Numbered from the stretch's first letter, positions 1 through 8,404 are shown. The stretch is DNA of 8,590 nucleotides from Eubacteriales Family XIII. Incertae Sedis bacterium (GCA_031280075.1 JAITHG010000217.1:1-8590); one strand, 5' to 3'. A program made the numbers and translations. The notes: generated by a model not told the origin, from the letters alone.

Positions 1-372
1 GACACCCCGCCAAATCCGGGACCTGGTGCACCCGGCACGCCTGGCAGCAGTACCGGAATCTATGATATTCCGGGGCTGCGCTTTCACGTGCCGCAGGATC
101 TTTGCGGCAACACATCCAGCAGTCATTGGCTTCCAAGCCAATATAGACAGAGCCTTCCCTCTTACATAGATCCAAGCAACGGGCGGTCGAGAGGATATTG
201 CAAAGAGGAAAACCAGCTTGGGGACGACAAGGAAAAAACACGGCTGAACGAACAGGGGGCGCTCTTCCTGCTCTCCTTCCGGGCGGTATCCGTACAAGCC
301 AGCAAAGCCGCTGTCAACGATGTGCTCGGCGCAGAGATTGAATCGGCTTTCCAAAACGTCCTCTCAAACTGA
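1..372 (+). CDS. C-terminal part of an unrecognised protein (5' truncated by window edge)
   Basis: Frame +1 is open from the first base to a TGA at 370-372, giving 123 residues with no required start inside the window; the in-frame ATG at 88 is probably internal. The first ~20 residues are rich in Pro, Gly, Ser and Thr (PPNPGPGAPGTPGSS), typical of a flexible linker. A segment beginning IYDIPGLRFHVPQ follows, then a polar stretch and a more helical C-terminus. I do not recognise the family and see no catalytic motif. It converges on the ABC permease gene, with 28 bp between the stops, and no hairpin plus T-run terminator is visible there. Codon use is somewhat looser (AGA, ATA, CCA) than in the neighbouring genes. 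A linker followed by a small domain would suit a secreted or envelope protein, but that is a guess; part of the reading frame could also be chance. Confidence 0.45.
   Translation, partial: DTPPNPGPGAPGTPGSSTGIYDIPGLRFHVPQDLCGNTSSSHWLPSQYRQSLPSYIDPSNGRSRGYCKEENQLGDDKEKTRLNEQGALFLLSFRAVSVQASKAAVNDVLGAEIESAFQNVLSN
125..142. repeat. Perfect 8-bp inverted repeat with 2-bp centre
   Basis: ATTGGCTT, CC, AAGCCAAT reads as a perfect inverted repeat. It lies inside the open frame of the truncated leftmost gene. No T-run follows, so it is not an obvious intrinsic terminator. Its role, if any, is unknown. Confidence 0.5.
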
Positions 373-400
373 GCAATCCACATCACCTGGTCGACCCTGT

Positions 401-1462
401 TCACAGCTGCCGGTAGCGCTTCAGCAGCAGTGTGTTGACGATGCAGAGCAACCCGGTGTAGGTGAGCAGAGCCGCTAGGAAGAACCAGATTCCAGAGAAT
501 CCTGCCCCTTCCACCAACACTTTGCGGATGCCTGCACAGCCGTAGTAGATGGGCGTGATGTAGCAGAGGTTGCCCAGCCCGTAGGGCATGGTTTCGAGGT
601 CGATCAGTCCGGAGAAGAATATCTGAGGGATCAGCGTGACGGGGATCAGCTGCACCATCTGGAACTCTGAGTTTGCCAGCGTGGAGATCATCGCGCCGAA
701 GGACACTGCCGTCACCGCCAGGAGCAGCATGATCAGGATGACCCACTCGAGGTTGCCCGCGCAGGACACGCCGAGCACGAGGATGCTGTAGGAAGTGATC
801 AGGGCTGCCTGTATGACTGCAAACACGCTGTATCCCGCCGTGTAGCCGAGGATGACCGCGCGCCGCCGCACCGGTGCGGTGAGCAGGCGCTCGAGCGTCC
901 CGCCCGTGCGTTCACGGATGAGCGCCATGCCGGAGATGATGAAGACGAAGAAGAACGAGAACACGCCGATGAACACGTAGCTCATCGAGCTGAAGGTCGA
1001 CTGATCCTCATCCCCGTAGACAAAACGGACTGCCATGTCCGAGGCTGGGTTGACCGTGTGGATCGCCGCCTGCAGCGCTTCCATCGCCTTTCCGCTCTTC
1101 GCGCCTGACTGCAGCATGTCCACGGTGATCCCATCCGAACCGAAGCGGACGACGGCATCCGCCTCCCCGTCCTTCAGCAAGGCTACTGGTTGCCCCTCTG
1201 CCTCCCCGTCTTCCAGCAAGGCATCCGGCTGCCCCTCTGCCGCCGCATCGAGCAGGAGGATGTCCGCCTCTTCCTCCTCGAGCGCCGCAAGGATGGGCGC
1301 GGGCGCACCCTCCTCGACGACAGCGATGGTGGGCACATAGTTCGTGTCGCCGAGCAGGAAGTAGATGAAGGTCAGCACGAGGAGCGGTGCGAAGACCATC
1401 AGGGCGAGCGTCCGCCGGTCGCCGTGCATCTGCTGCATGACGCGTTTTGCAAGGATTCTCAT
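401..1462 (-). CDS. ABC-2 type exporter permease
   Basis: This 353-residue integral membrane protein is the permease of an ABC-2 exporter, pairing with the ATPase encoded just upstream. One membrane segment lies near residues 17-37. An extracytoplasmic domain of about 120 residues follows (38-158), then five segments near 162-182, 206-230, 239-261, 270-288 and 325-346. The cytoplasmic motif RERTGGTLERLLTAPV (183-198), after the second segment, is characteristic of ABC-2 permeases and contacts the ATPase. This TM1-large loop-5TM layout matches the YhhJ/YbhR-like, drug- or toxin-exporting branch. The start ATG at 1460-1462 overlaps the ATPase stop as ATGA, so translation is probably coupled. 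Odd feature: residues 75-100 are a tandem duplication of an acidic 13-residue unit. The substrate cannot be read from sequence; with a divergent TetR regulator next door, a toxic small molecule is the likeliest cargo. Confidence 0.93.
   Translation of the reverse strand: MRILAKRVMQQMHGDRRTLALMVFAPLLVLTFIYFLLGDTNYVPTIAVVEEGAPAPILAALEEEEADILLLDAAAEGQPDALLEDGEAEGQPVALLKDGEADAVVRFGSDGITVDMLQSGAKSGKAMEALQAAIHTVNPASDMAVRFVYGDEDQSTFSSMSYVFIGVFSFFFVFIISGMALIRERTGGTLERLLTAPVRRRAVILGYTAGYSVFAVIQAALITSYSILVLGVSCAGNLEWVILIMLLLAVTAVSFGAMISTLANSEFQMVQLIPVTLIPQIFFSGLIDLETMPYGLGNLCYITPIYYGCAGIRKVLVEGAGFSGIWFFLAALLTYTGLLCIVNTLLLKRYRQL
1161..1238. repeat. Two tandem 39-bp units inside the permease gene
   Basis: Positions 1161-1199 and 1200-1238 are adjacent 39-bp copies differing at 6 positions by eye. 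The length is a multiple of three, so the frame is kept and the protein gains a second 13-residue unit: AEGQPDALLEDGE (residues 75-87) followed by AEGQPVALLKDGE (88-100). The preceding LLLDAAAEGQP looks like a decayed partial copy. The units fall in the extracytoplasmic loop of the permease. Confidence 0.85.
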
Positions 1463-2205
1463 GACTGTGCCTCCTGTCCCTCCGGTGTCCCTTGGGTCTT
1501 GCCGCCGAGTGTGAAGAACAGATCCTCGATGCGCCCGTTTTCGGTTCGGGCAAGGAGCCCTTCACGCGTGTCGTAGCACAGCAACCTGCCCCCGGAGAGC
1601 AGGGCGGCGCGGTCACATTCGTAGAATTCGTCCATGACATGTGTAGAGACGACCAGCGTCTTCCCCTCATCCTTGAGCGCGCGGAAGCGGCTCCAAATGG
1701 TGCGGCGTAGCAACGGGTCTATGCCGACGGTCGGTTCGTCGAGGATGAGCACGTCCGGTCCGTGCAGCAGGGCGATGGCAAGGGACAGCCGTTTCTTCAT
1801 GCCGCCACTGTACTTGCCCACATATTTTTGCAGGTCGTCCTTCAGATCCACGAGGGCGGCTGTCTCCCGCACCCGCTCAGCCAGTCCCGATCCCTTCAGC
1901 CCGTAAAGCCCTCCGAAGAAGCGCAGGTTCTGCTCGCCCGTCAGGTCGGGATAGACCGCGTCGTTCTGCGGCATATAGCCAATGCGTTTCAGCAGCCCGA
2001 AATCCGGGACACGCGTCCCGCCGACCTCGATGGTGCCCGCATCCGCAGCAATCGCACCGAGGAAGAGCCGGATGAGCGTGGTCTTGCCAGCCCCCGACGG
2101 TCCGATGAGGCAGACGATCTCCCCTGACGGAACGGTCAGGGCGATGTTCGTCAGCACCTCCTTCCGGTCAAACGATTTGGAAACATTCAGAGCCTCTATG
2201 CGCAT
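1459..2205 (-). CDS. ABC exporter ATP-binding protein
   Basis: This 248-residue nucleotide-binding subunit hydrolyses ATP to drive the ABC-2 permease encoded downstream; two copies would sit on the cytoplasmic face. All ABC motifs are intact: Walker A GPSGAGKT (35-42), Q-loop Gln80 in YMPQ, signature YSGGMKKR (132-139), Walker B VLILDEP (152-158) with catalytic Glu157, D-loop near GIDP (161-164) and switch His189. Length is normal for the DrrA/CcmA-like exporter ATPases. The frame extends upstream to 2283. I chose the ATG at 2203-2205 because AGGTGGAGAGG sits just 5' of it and the family homology (MRIEALNVSKSF) begins there, while the 26 extra residues look non-homologous. The stop overlaps the permease start. 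Expression is probably controlled by the divergent TetR regulator. Confidence 0.94.
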   Translation of the reverse strand: MRIEALNVSKSFDRKEVLTNIALTVPSGEIVCLIGPSGAGKTTLIRLFLGAIAADAGTIEVGGTRVPDFGLLKRIGYMPQNDAVYPDLTGEQNLRFFGGLYGLKGSGLAERVRETAALVDLKDDLQKYVGKYSGGMKKRLSLAIALLHGPDVLILDEPTVGIDPLLRRTIWSRFRALKDEGKTLVVSTHVMDEFYECDRAALLSGGRLLCYDTREGLLARTENGRIEDLFFTLGGKTQGTPEGQEAQS

Positions 2206-2207
2206 AT

Positions 2208-2218
2208 CCTCTCCACCT
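2208..2218 (-). promoter_or_regulatory. Ribosome binding site deciding the ABC ATPase start
   Basis: On the minus strand AGGTGGAGAGG ends two bases before the ATG at 2203-2205; its GGAG core is at workable Shine-Dalgarno spacing. No comparable site precedes the upstream in-frame ATG at 2283, which supports the shorter protein. Confidence 0.6.
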
Positions 2219-2249
2219 TTCCGATTCATTATTGTGATTGTCCCACCTA

Positions 2250-2269
2250 CCAACGCAAGGTTTGGTTGG
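2250..2269. promoter_or_regulatory. Possible second operator half-sites (CCAAC-N10-GTTGG)
   Basis: CCAAC (2250-2254) and GTTGG (2265-2269) form a 5-bp inverted repeat with a 10-bp spacer, upstream of the ABC genes. Its CAACG start (2251-2255) lies exactly 30 bp, about three helical turns, from the CAACG start of the better palindrome at 2281. It is suggestive of a second regulator contact but weak on its own. Confidence 0.3.
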
Positions 2270-2280
2270 CGGATAATAAT

Positions 2281-2293
2281 CAACGAACCGTTG
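2281..2293. promoter_or_regulatory. Putative TetR-family operator CAACG-AAC-CGTTG
   Basis: A perfect 5-bp inverted repeat with a 3-bp centre lies between the divergent tetR and ABC genes. It overlaps the first bases of the predicted tetR -35 box (2291-2296), so a bound repressor would block that promoter. TetR regulators commonly bind such palindromes in divergent promoter regions. Assignment to this regulator is inference. Confidence 0.45.
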
Positions 2294-2319
2294 TATAATC
2301 ATCATCTGTATATTATAAT
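2291..2319 (+). promoter_or_regulatory. Sigma-A-type promoter for the tetR gene
   Basis: TTGTAT (2291-2296), a 17-bp spacer and a perfect TATAAT (2314-2319). Transcription would start near 2326, giving a leader of about 75 nt before the ATG at 2401. I found no equally good promoter on the other strand for the ABC genes; a weak candidate is TTGCGT (minus strand, about 2254-2259) with an AT-rich -10 nearer the ATPase. Confidence 0.65.
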
Positions 2320-2391
2320 TATCGCGTGGACAAGATGCCATGTCAATGAACAATCTAGCAGACAGTGTCTATTATTCTATTAGAAAGACAG

Positions 2392-2397
2392 AGGAGG
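2392..2397 (+). promoter_or_regulatory. Ribosome binding site of tetR
   Basis: AGGAGG is followed by ACG and then ATGGTG. Spacing is 3 nt to ATG (2401) and 6 nt to GTG (2404), so initiation at the GTG, one codon later, is also possible. The site rules out the longer frame opening at GTG 2365. Confidence 0.75.
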
Positions 2398-2400
2398 ACG

Positions 2401-2994
2401 ATGGTGAAGGAAACAGACCTGCGCGTGGTTCGCACGAAAAGACTGATAGAGGATGCCTTCTTCGACTTGCTGGAGGAAGTCGGTTTTGCAAAGATCACCG
2501 TCGACATGATCGCGCGGAAGGCGATGATCAACCGTAGCACGTTCTACCTGCACTACTCGGACAAGTTTGATCTGCTTGCAAAAACGGAAGAAGAAATGCT
2601 GCGCAGGATGAGGATCATCATCCAGGAGCGCATCGGCGAGATCGACGAACGTGCGCTGCAAGCGGGGGAACCTCTGCCGCACATCGTCGCCATCCTGGAT
2701 TTCTTCCGTACCTATCCCGCATTTTTCCGGCACGTGACCGCGCAGGGCGTAGGTTCCGCCTTTGCTCTGCACATGGTCACCCTCGTGAAGGAGATCGCCC
2801 TGCCGCGCTTTTTCGGAAACGATGTGCAGCAGACATTCCCCATCCAGGCACCTTACTTCCCCGCCTTCGCGACCTCCCTGTTCACAGGTCTCGTAGGCGA
2901 ATGGATCCGCAGGGATTTCGCCGAAAGCAGCTACGAGCTCGCCTCGATGATCACAGGCATCGGGCTGCTTATCAGGGAAAAAATCAGGAGATAG
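2401..2994 (+). CDS. TetR/AcrR-family transcriptional regulator
   Basis: This 197-residue cytoplasmic DNA-binding protein, probably a repressor, has a TetR N-terminal domain at about 9-56. Helix 2 is ITVDMIARKA (32-41) and the recognition helix region is INRSTFYLHYSDKFDLL (43-59), including the family's signature S-T-F-Y-x-H-Y-x-x-K. The C-terminal half (about 75-195) is an all-helical ligand/dimer domain; LVGEWIRRDFAES (164-176) resembles the C-terminal domain common in Bacillota TetR proteins of the DhaS-like group. The gene is divergent from the ABC exporter, with 195 bp between starts, and operator-like palindromes lie in that gap. The likely job is ligand-relieved repression of itself and the exporter. 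The frame could begin upstream at 2365, but AGGAGG immediately before 2401 and the start of homology favour the later start. The ligand is unknown. Confidence 0.93.
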   Translation: MVKETDLRVVRTKRLIEDAFFDLLEEVGFAKITVDMIARKAMINRSTFYLHYSDKFDLLAKTEEEMLRRMRIIIQERIGEIDERALQAGEPLPHIVAILDFFRTYPAFFRHVTAQGVGSAFALHMVTLVKEIALPRFFGNDVQQTFPIQAPYFPAFATSLFTGLVGEWIRRDFAESSYELASMITGIGLLIREKIRR

Positions 2995-3027
2995 GCAAAA
3001 ATGGGTGAGACGAAACGGGAAAAATTA

Positions 3028-3054
3028 TTAGCACTCACCTTGATAGAGTGCTAA
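3028..3054. promoter_or_regulatory. CIRCE element (HrcA operator)
   Basis: TTAGCACTC (3028-3036), nine bases, GAGTGCTAA (3046-3054): a perfect match to the CIRCE consensus TTAGCACTC-N9-GAGTGCTAA. HrcA binds this DNA in non-stressed cells and represses heat-shock genes, classically groESL and dnaK operons. Here it sits upstream of clpB, with the -35 box between its arms. hrcA itself is not in the window. Confidence 0.97.
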
Positions 3055-3068
3055 CAAAATGGTATACT
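3040..3068 (+). promoter_or_regulatory. clpB promoter interlocked with CIRCE
   Basis: TTGATA (3040-3045), a 17-bp spacer and TATACT (3063-3068) make a strong sigma-A-like promoter. The -35 box occupies the last six bases of the CIRCE spacer, and the right CIRCE arm fills the first half of the promoter spacer. HrcA binding should therefore directly block RNA polymerase. The predicted start is near 3075. Confidence 0.85.
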
Positions 3069-3074
3069 GACCAT

Positions 3075-3169
3075 ACAGGCCATTCGGGGTTGCCCAAGTG
3101 CGCTGCTGCCTTGCAGATGCGTAGTGGCGCGGGGCATTCCCGGGAATTTGGACAAGGGGGTATAGCGAC
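3075..3169 (+). other. clpB 5' leader, about 95 nt, with small hairpins
   Basis: The untranslated leader from the predicted start to the ATG is GC-rich. By eye it contains CTGC-CTT-GCAG (3106-3116) enclosed by GCGC (3100-3103) and GCGC (3127-3130), plus a perfect palindrome ATTCCCGGGAAT (3136-3147) just 5' of the Shine-Dalgarno sequence. CCTTG (3109-3113) could pair with CAAGG (3153-3157), which overlaps the ribosome binding site. I recognise no known riboswitch or RNA family. A thermosensing role is only a possibility. Confidence 0.35.
3154..3160 (+). promoter_or_regulatory. Ribosome binding site of clpB
   Basis: AAGGGGG lies 9 nt before the ATG at 3170, fixing the clpB start. Confidence 0.7.
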
Positions 3170-5743
<2,574 letters not shown>

Positions 5744-5750
5744 GTGGGTG

Positions 5751-6380
5751 CTACCGCAGCGCCCGCGCCTGCGCCCGCTCCACATGCCGACGCATCGCCT
5801 CGGCGGCCTCCTCCGGGGCGCGGTTGACAAATGCCTCGAAGACGGAGGCGATCTCCCCGATCATGTCCGGAAGGAACTCCTTGCGCCCGCGCTTGACGTG
5901 GGCGCTGTTCAGGAGGTAGACGCGGTAGCTCCGGAGGCGGCGGGCGAGCATGCGGCTGTGGCAGGCCTCGTAAATCGCTTCGTGGAAGCGCCCGTCTGCC
6001 TCGCGCACCTTGCGCAGATCCTCCCTGCCCGCATAGAGAACCATCATCTCATAGGCTTCCTCCAGCGCCTCCATCTCTTTCTCGTAGAAGCGCTCGACCG
6101 CCCAGCGCACCGCCTGTGCCTCCGCATCCCGGCGCAGCTCGAAGAGGTCGGCGACATCCCCGCGCGAAAACCCGATCACGAACGCGCCCCGGCTGTGCAC
6201 CAGCTCCACAAGATCCTCGCCCGCGAGCTGCTTCAGCGCTTCGCGTACAGGCGTGCGGCTCACACCGAAACGTTCGCAGACTTCCTGCTCCACAAGCTTG
6301 CTGCCCGGACGGATCCCCTCGCTGAGGATCTCGATGCGCAGGCTGTCCACCAATTCGCTTGACAGTCCATTCTTGTCCAT
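5751..6380 (-). CDS. GntR-family regulator, FadR/FCD subfamily
   Basis: A 209-residue DNA-binding regulator. The winged helix-turn-helix (about 5-72) carries the GntR hallmark FGVSRTPVREALKQLAGEDLVE (38-59) and the wing HSRGAFV (62-68). An all-helical FCD ligand domain follows (about 77-205), with the DxxFH motif (D129-H133) and a final RRHV (His199). The usual EHxxI motif before the last helices reads EIASVF (176-181), so one commonly metal-binding His appears to be Ile177. The gene lies 26 bp after the aconitase stop with no terminator between, so the two are probably co-transcribed; it ends 7 bp from the convergent clpB stop. The start at 6378-6380 has only a modest AAGGCAGGG site. By context it probably controls the aconitase operon in response to an organic acid; the ligand and whether it represses are inference. 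Confidence 0.92.
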   Translation of the reverse strand: MDKNGLSSELVDSLRIEILSEGIRPGSKLVEQEVCERFGVSRTPVREALKQLAGEDLVELVHSRGAFVIGFSRGDVADLFELRRDAEAQAVRWAVERFYEKEMEALEEAYEMMVLYAGREDLRKVREADGRFHEAIYEACHSRMLARRLRSYRVYLLNSAHVKRGRKEFLPDMIGEIASVFEAFVNRAPEEAAEAMRRHVERAQARALR

Positions 6381-6406
6381 GTCCCTGCCTTGCCCGCCGA
6401 CAACCC

Positions 6407-8341
6407 CTATGACGAGCGGATCATGTTGATTTTTCCGCCTGCAAGGATCATCTGCCTCTCGAGCTGCGTCAGCCCCGGCAGGGTCTTGTACTTCGCGCCC
6501 GTGTCCGCGTCCGTTACGATGACGTGCTCCCCCTCGATCTGCGAGCGCACGTCTTCGATGACGAGGTTTGCCCCCTTGCGGATCCTGCCGTGGTCGGCGG
6601 GGTCTGCAAAGCGCAGGGGGAGGATGCCGCTGTTGATGAGGTTGGAGCGGTGGATGCGCGCGAAGGACTTCGCGATGACAAACTTGATGCCGAGGTGCAG
6701 GGGGGCGAGTGCCGCGTGCTCGCGGCTCGAGCCTTGCCCGTAGTTCTCCCCGCCGACGACGACCCCGCTGCCTGCCTCCTTCGCCCGCGTGGAGAAGCCT
6801 GCGTCGATCTTCTCGAAGCAGTAGTTGGCAAGGTAAGGGACGTTAGAGCGGTAGGGCAGCAGGCGGCTGTCCGAAGGCATGATATCGTCTGTCGTGATGT
6901 TGTCGCCCGTATGGAGCACGACCTTGCCTGCAAGTCGGTCGGGCAGGGCGACGTTCCGGGGGAAGGGCTTGATGTTCGGTCCCATGACGACGGGCGTGTC
7001 CGCCTTGGACAGCCCATCGGGGCTGACGATGAAGTGACTGTTTGGCGCAAAGTGCTCTGGCGCGATGTCCGGAAGCGCAATGCCGAGCGCCCCGCCCTCA
7101 GCTAGCCCGTCGGTGAGCTTCCCGCACACGGCTGAGATGGCGGCGGTCTCCGGGCTGACGAGGTACACGTCTGCGTCGAGCGTGCCGCTCCTGCCCTTGA
7201 AGTTCCGGTTGAACGTCCGCAGGGACACTGCGCGGCTCTTCGGCGACTGCCCCATGCCGATACAGGGGCCGCAGGCGTTCTCGATGATGCGTGCGCCCGC
7301 GTCGATGAGTGAGGACAGCGCCCCGTTGCGCGCGAGCTTCGACAGGATCTTCGCCGACCCGGGCGAGATGACGAGGCTGACTTCCGGATGGACGCGCCTG
7401 CCGTCCAGGATGGCGGCGACTTTCATGAGATCTGTATAGGAAGCGTTCGTGCAGCTCCCGATGGCGACCTGGTCGATGGCGATGTCGCCGATCTCGGAGA
7501 TTGCCGCCACATTGTCAGGGCTGTGCGGTCTTGCTGCGAGGGGCGTGAGCGCCGCTAGGTCGACCTCGAGCAGCTCGTCGTAAACTGCGTCTGCGTCCGC
7601 CGCAAGCGGCGTGTAGTCGCCCGCCCGCCCCTGCGACTCCAAAAATGCCAGCGTGTTTTCGTCGGATGGGAAGACCGAAGTCGTCGCGCCAAGTTCCGCG
7701 CCCATGTTCGTGATGGTCGCCCGATCCGTGACAGAGAGCGCCTGCACGCCGTCCCCGAAGTATTCCACGATGCGTCCGACGCCGCCCTTGACGGTCAATT
7801 CCTTCAAGACGTGCAGGATGACATCCTTCGCGGACACCCACGGGCGCAGCCGCCCGGTCAGCCGGATGCCGAGCACCTTCGGTGCGGCGAGGCTGTACGT
7901 CCCCTGCGCCATTGCGACGGCGACATCAAGCCCGCCCGCGCCGATGGCGATCATCCCGAGCCCGCCGCCCGTGGGCGTGTGGCTGTCCGATCCGAGCAAG
8001 GTCTTGCCGGGTGCGCCGAAGTTCTCCAGATGCAGCTGGTGGCAGATGCCGTTGCCGGGCTTGGAGAAGAGCACGCCGTGTCGCTTGGCTACGCTCTCGA
8101 TGAAGGCGTGGTCGTCGGCGTTCTCAAAACCCGTCTGGAGCGTGTTGTGGTCGATGTATGCCACGGAAAGCTCGGTCTTCACCCGCTCCACGTCCATCGC
8201 TTCAAGCTGCAGGTAGACCATTGTCCCCGTGCTGTCCTGCGTCAGCGTCTGGTCTACGCGGATCACGATCTCCTCGCCAGGTCTCATTTCGCCCGAGACC
8301 AAGTGCCCCTCAAGTATCTTGTACGCCAAAGTCTTGCCCAT
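6407..8341 (-). CDS. Aconitate hydratase (single-chain aconitase)
   Basis: A 644-residue [4Fe-4S] enzyme interconverting citrate and isocitrate via cis-aconitate in the TCA/glutamate-forming branch. Catalytic domains 1-3 occupy about 1-430: DHN (64-66), GSDSHTPTGGGLGMIAIG (117-134), cluster Cys297 in GSCTN, and Cys357 and Cys360 in ACGPCIGMG. The swivel domain (about 470-640) has TGDNITTDDIMP (478-489), GENYGQGSSREH (531-542) and AKSFARIHRSNLINSG (557-572). Both halves are in one chain, but at ~640 residues it is shorter than AcnA/AcnB (~860-900) and matches the compact aconitase type of anaerobic Bacillota; relatedness to isopropylmalate/homoaconitate dehydratases leaves some doubt on substrate. 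I chose the ATG at 8339-8341: AAGGAGG lies 5 nt upstream, homology begins there, and the in-frame ATG at 8395 lies upstream of the predicted transcription start. The adjacent ATG at 8344 is only 2 nt from the site. Confidence 0.93.
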   Translation of the reverse strand: MGKTLAYKILEGHLVSGEMRPGEEIVIRVDQTLTQDSTGTMVYLQLEAMDVERVKTELSVAYIDHNTLQTGFENADDHAFIESVAKRHGVLFSKPGNGICHQLHLENFGAPGKTLLGSDSHTPTGGGLGMIAIGAGGLDVAVAMAQGTYSLAAPKVLGIRLTGRLRPWVSAKDVILHVLKELTVKGGVGRIVEYFGDGVQALSVTDRATITNMGAELGATTSVFPSDENTLAFLESQGRAGDYTPLAADADAVYDELLEVDLAALTPLAARPHSPDNVAAISEIGDIAIDQVAIGSCTNASYTDLMKVAAILDGRRVHPEVSLVISPGSAKILSKLARNGALSSLIDAGARIIENACGPCIGMGQSPKSRAVSLRTFNRNFKGRSGTLDADVYLVSPETAAISAVCGKLTDGLAEGGALGIALPDIAPEHFAPNSHFIVSPDGLSKADTPVVMGPNIKPFPRNVALPDRLAGKVVLHTGDNITTDDIMPSDSRLLPYRSNVPYLANYCFEKIDAGFSTRAKEAGSGVVVGGENYGQGSSREHAALAPLHLGIKFVIAKSFARIHRSNLINSGILPLRFADPADHGRIRKGANLVIEDVRSQIEGEHVIVTDADTGAKYKTLPGLTQLERQMILAGGKINMIRSS

Positions 8342-8346
8342 CATTG

Positions 8347-8353
8347 CCTCCTT
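8347..8353 (-). promoter_or_regulatory. Ribosome binding site deciding the aconitase start
   Basis: On the minus strand AAGGAGG is followed by CA-ATG-ATG. The second ATG (8339-8341) has 5-nt spacing and the first (8342-8344) only 2 nt, so the second is preferred. The true start may differ by one codon. Confidence 0.8.
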
Positions 8354-8383
8354 GTCCGCCGAATGCGACTGTGCCTCTGTGTA

Positions 8384-8393
8384 GTGTGAACAC
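8384..8393. promoter_or_regulatory. Putative GntR operator GTGT-GA-ACAC at the aconitase start site
   Basis: GTGTGAACAC is a 4-bp inverted repeat around GA. It contains GT-N2-AC, in keeping with the GT-Nx-AC core known for FadR-subfamily GntR operators. It covers the predicted aconitase transcription start (about 8389), an ideal position for repression. The link to the downstream gntR gene is inferred. Confidence 0.4.
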
Positions 8394-8395
8394 AT

Positions 8396-8404
8396 ATTAT
8401 ATCA
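8396..8404 (-). promoter_or_regulatory. Extended -10 promoter of the aconitase-gntR operon
   Basis: The minus strand reads TG-A-TATAAT: a perfect -10 (8401-8396) with an extended TGN motif. At the -35 position only a poor AGTCAA is present, as is common for extended -10 promoters. The start would fall near 8389, leaving a leader of about 48 nt before the ATG at 8341. Confidence 0.65.

Noticed and set aside
389..396. GGTCGACC palindrome between the convergent left gene and permease, considered as a terminator
   Set aside because: It is a self-complementary 8-mer with no loop and no T-run on either strand.
162..746. 194-codon minus-strand frame over the end of the permease gene
   Set aside because: It overlaps the permease out of frame, with His/Arg/Pro-rich shadow composition. 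The permease frame has clear membrane segments and an ABC-2 motif.
2206..2283. 26 extra N-terminal residues for the ABC ATPase (start at 2283)
   Set aside because: No ribosome binding site there, the extra residues look non-homologous, and the operator-like region would become coding.
3075..3169. clpB leader considered as a known RNA (SRP RNA or riboswitch)
   Set aside because: No SRP tetraloop/asymmetric-loop signature or riboswitch core is recognisable; kept only as an unassigned leader.
7653..8216. 187-codon plus-strand frame, with others, opposite aconitase
   Set aside because: These are antisense shadows of a gene with all aconitase motifs intact; no supporting start signals.
8342..8395. 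Longer aconitase start at 8395
   Set aside because: The ATG at 8395 lies upstream of the predicted transcription start (about 8389), while AAGGAGG precedes the ATG pair at 8344/8341.
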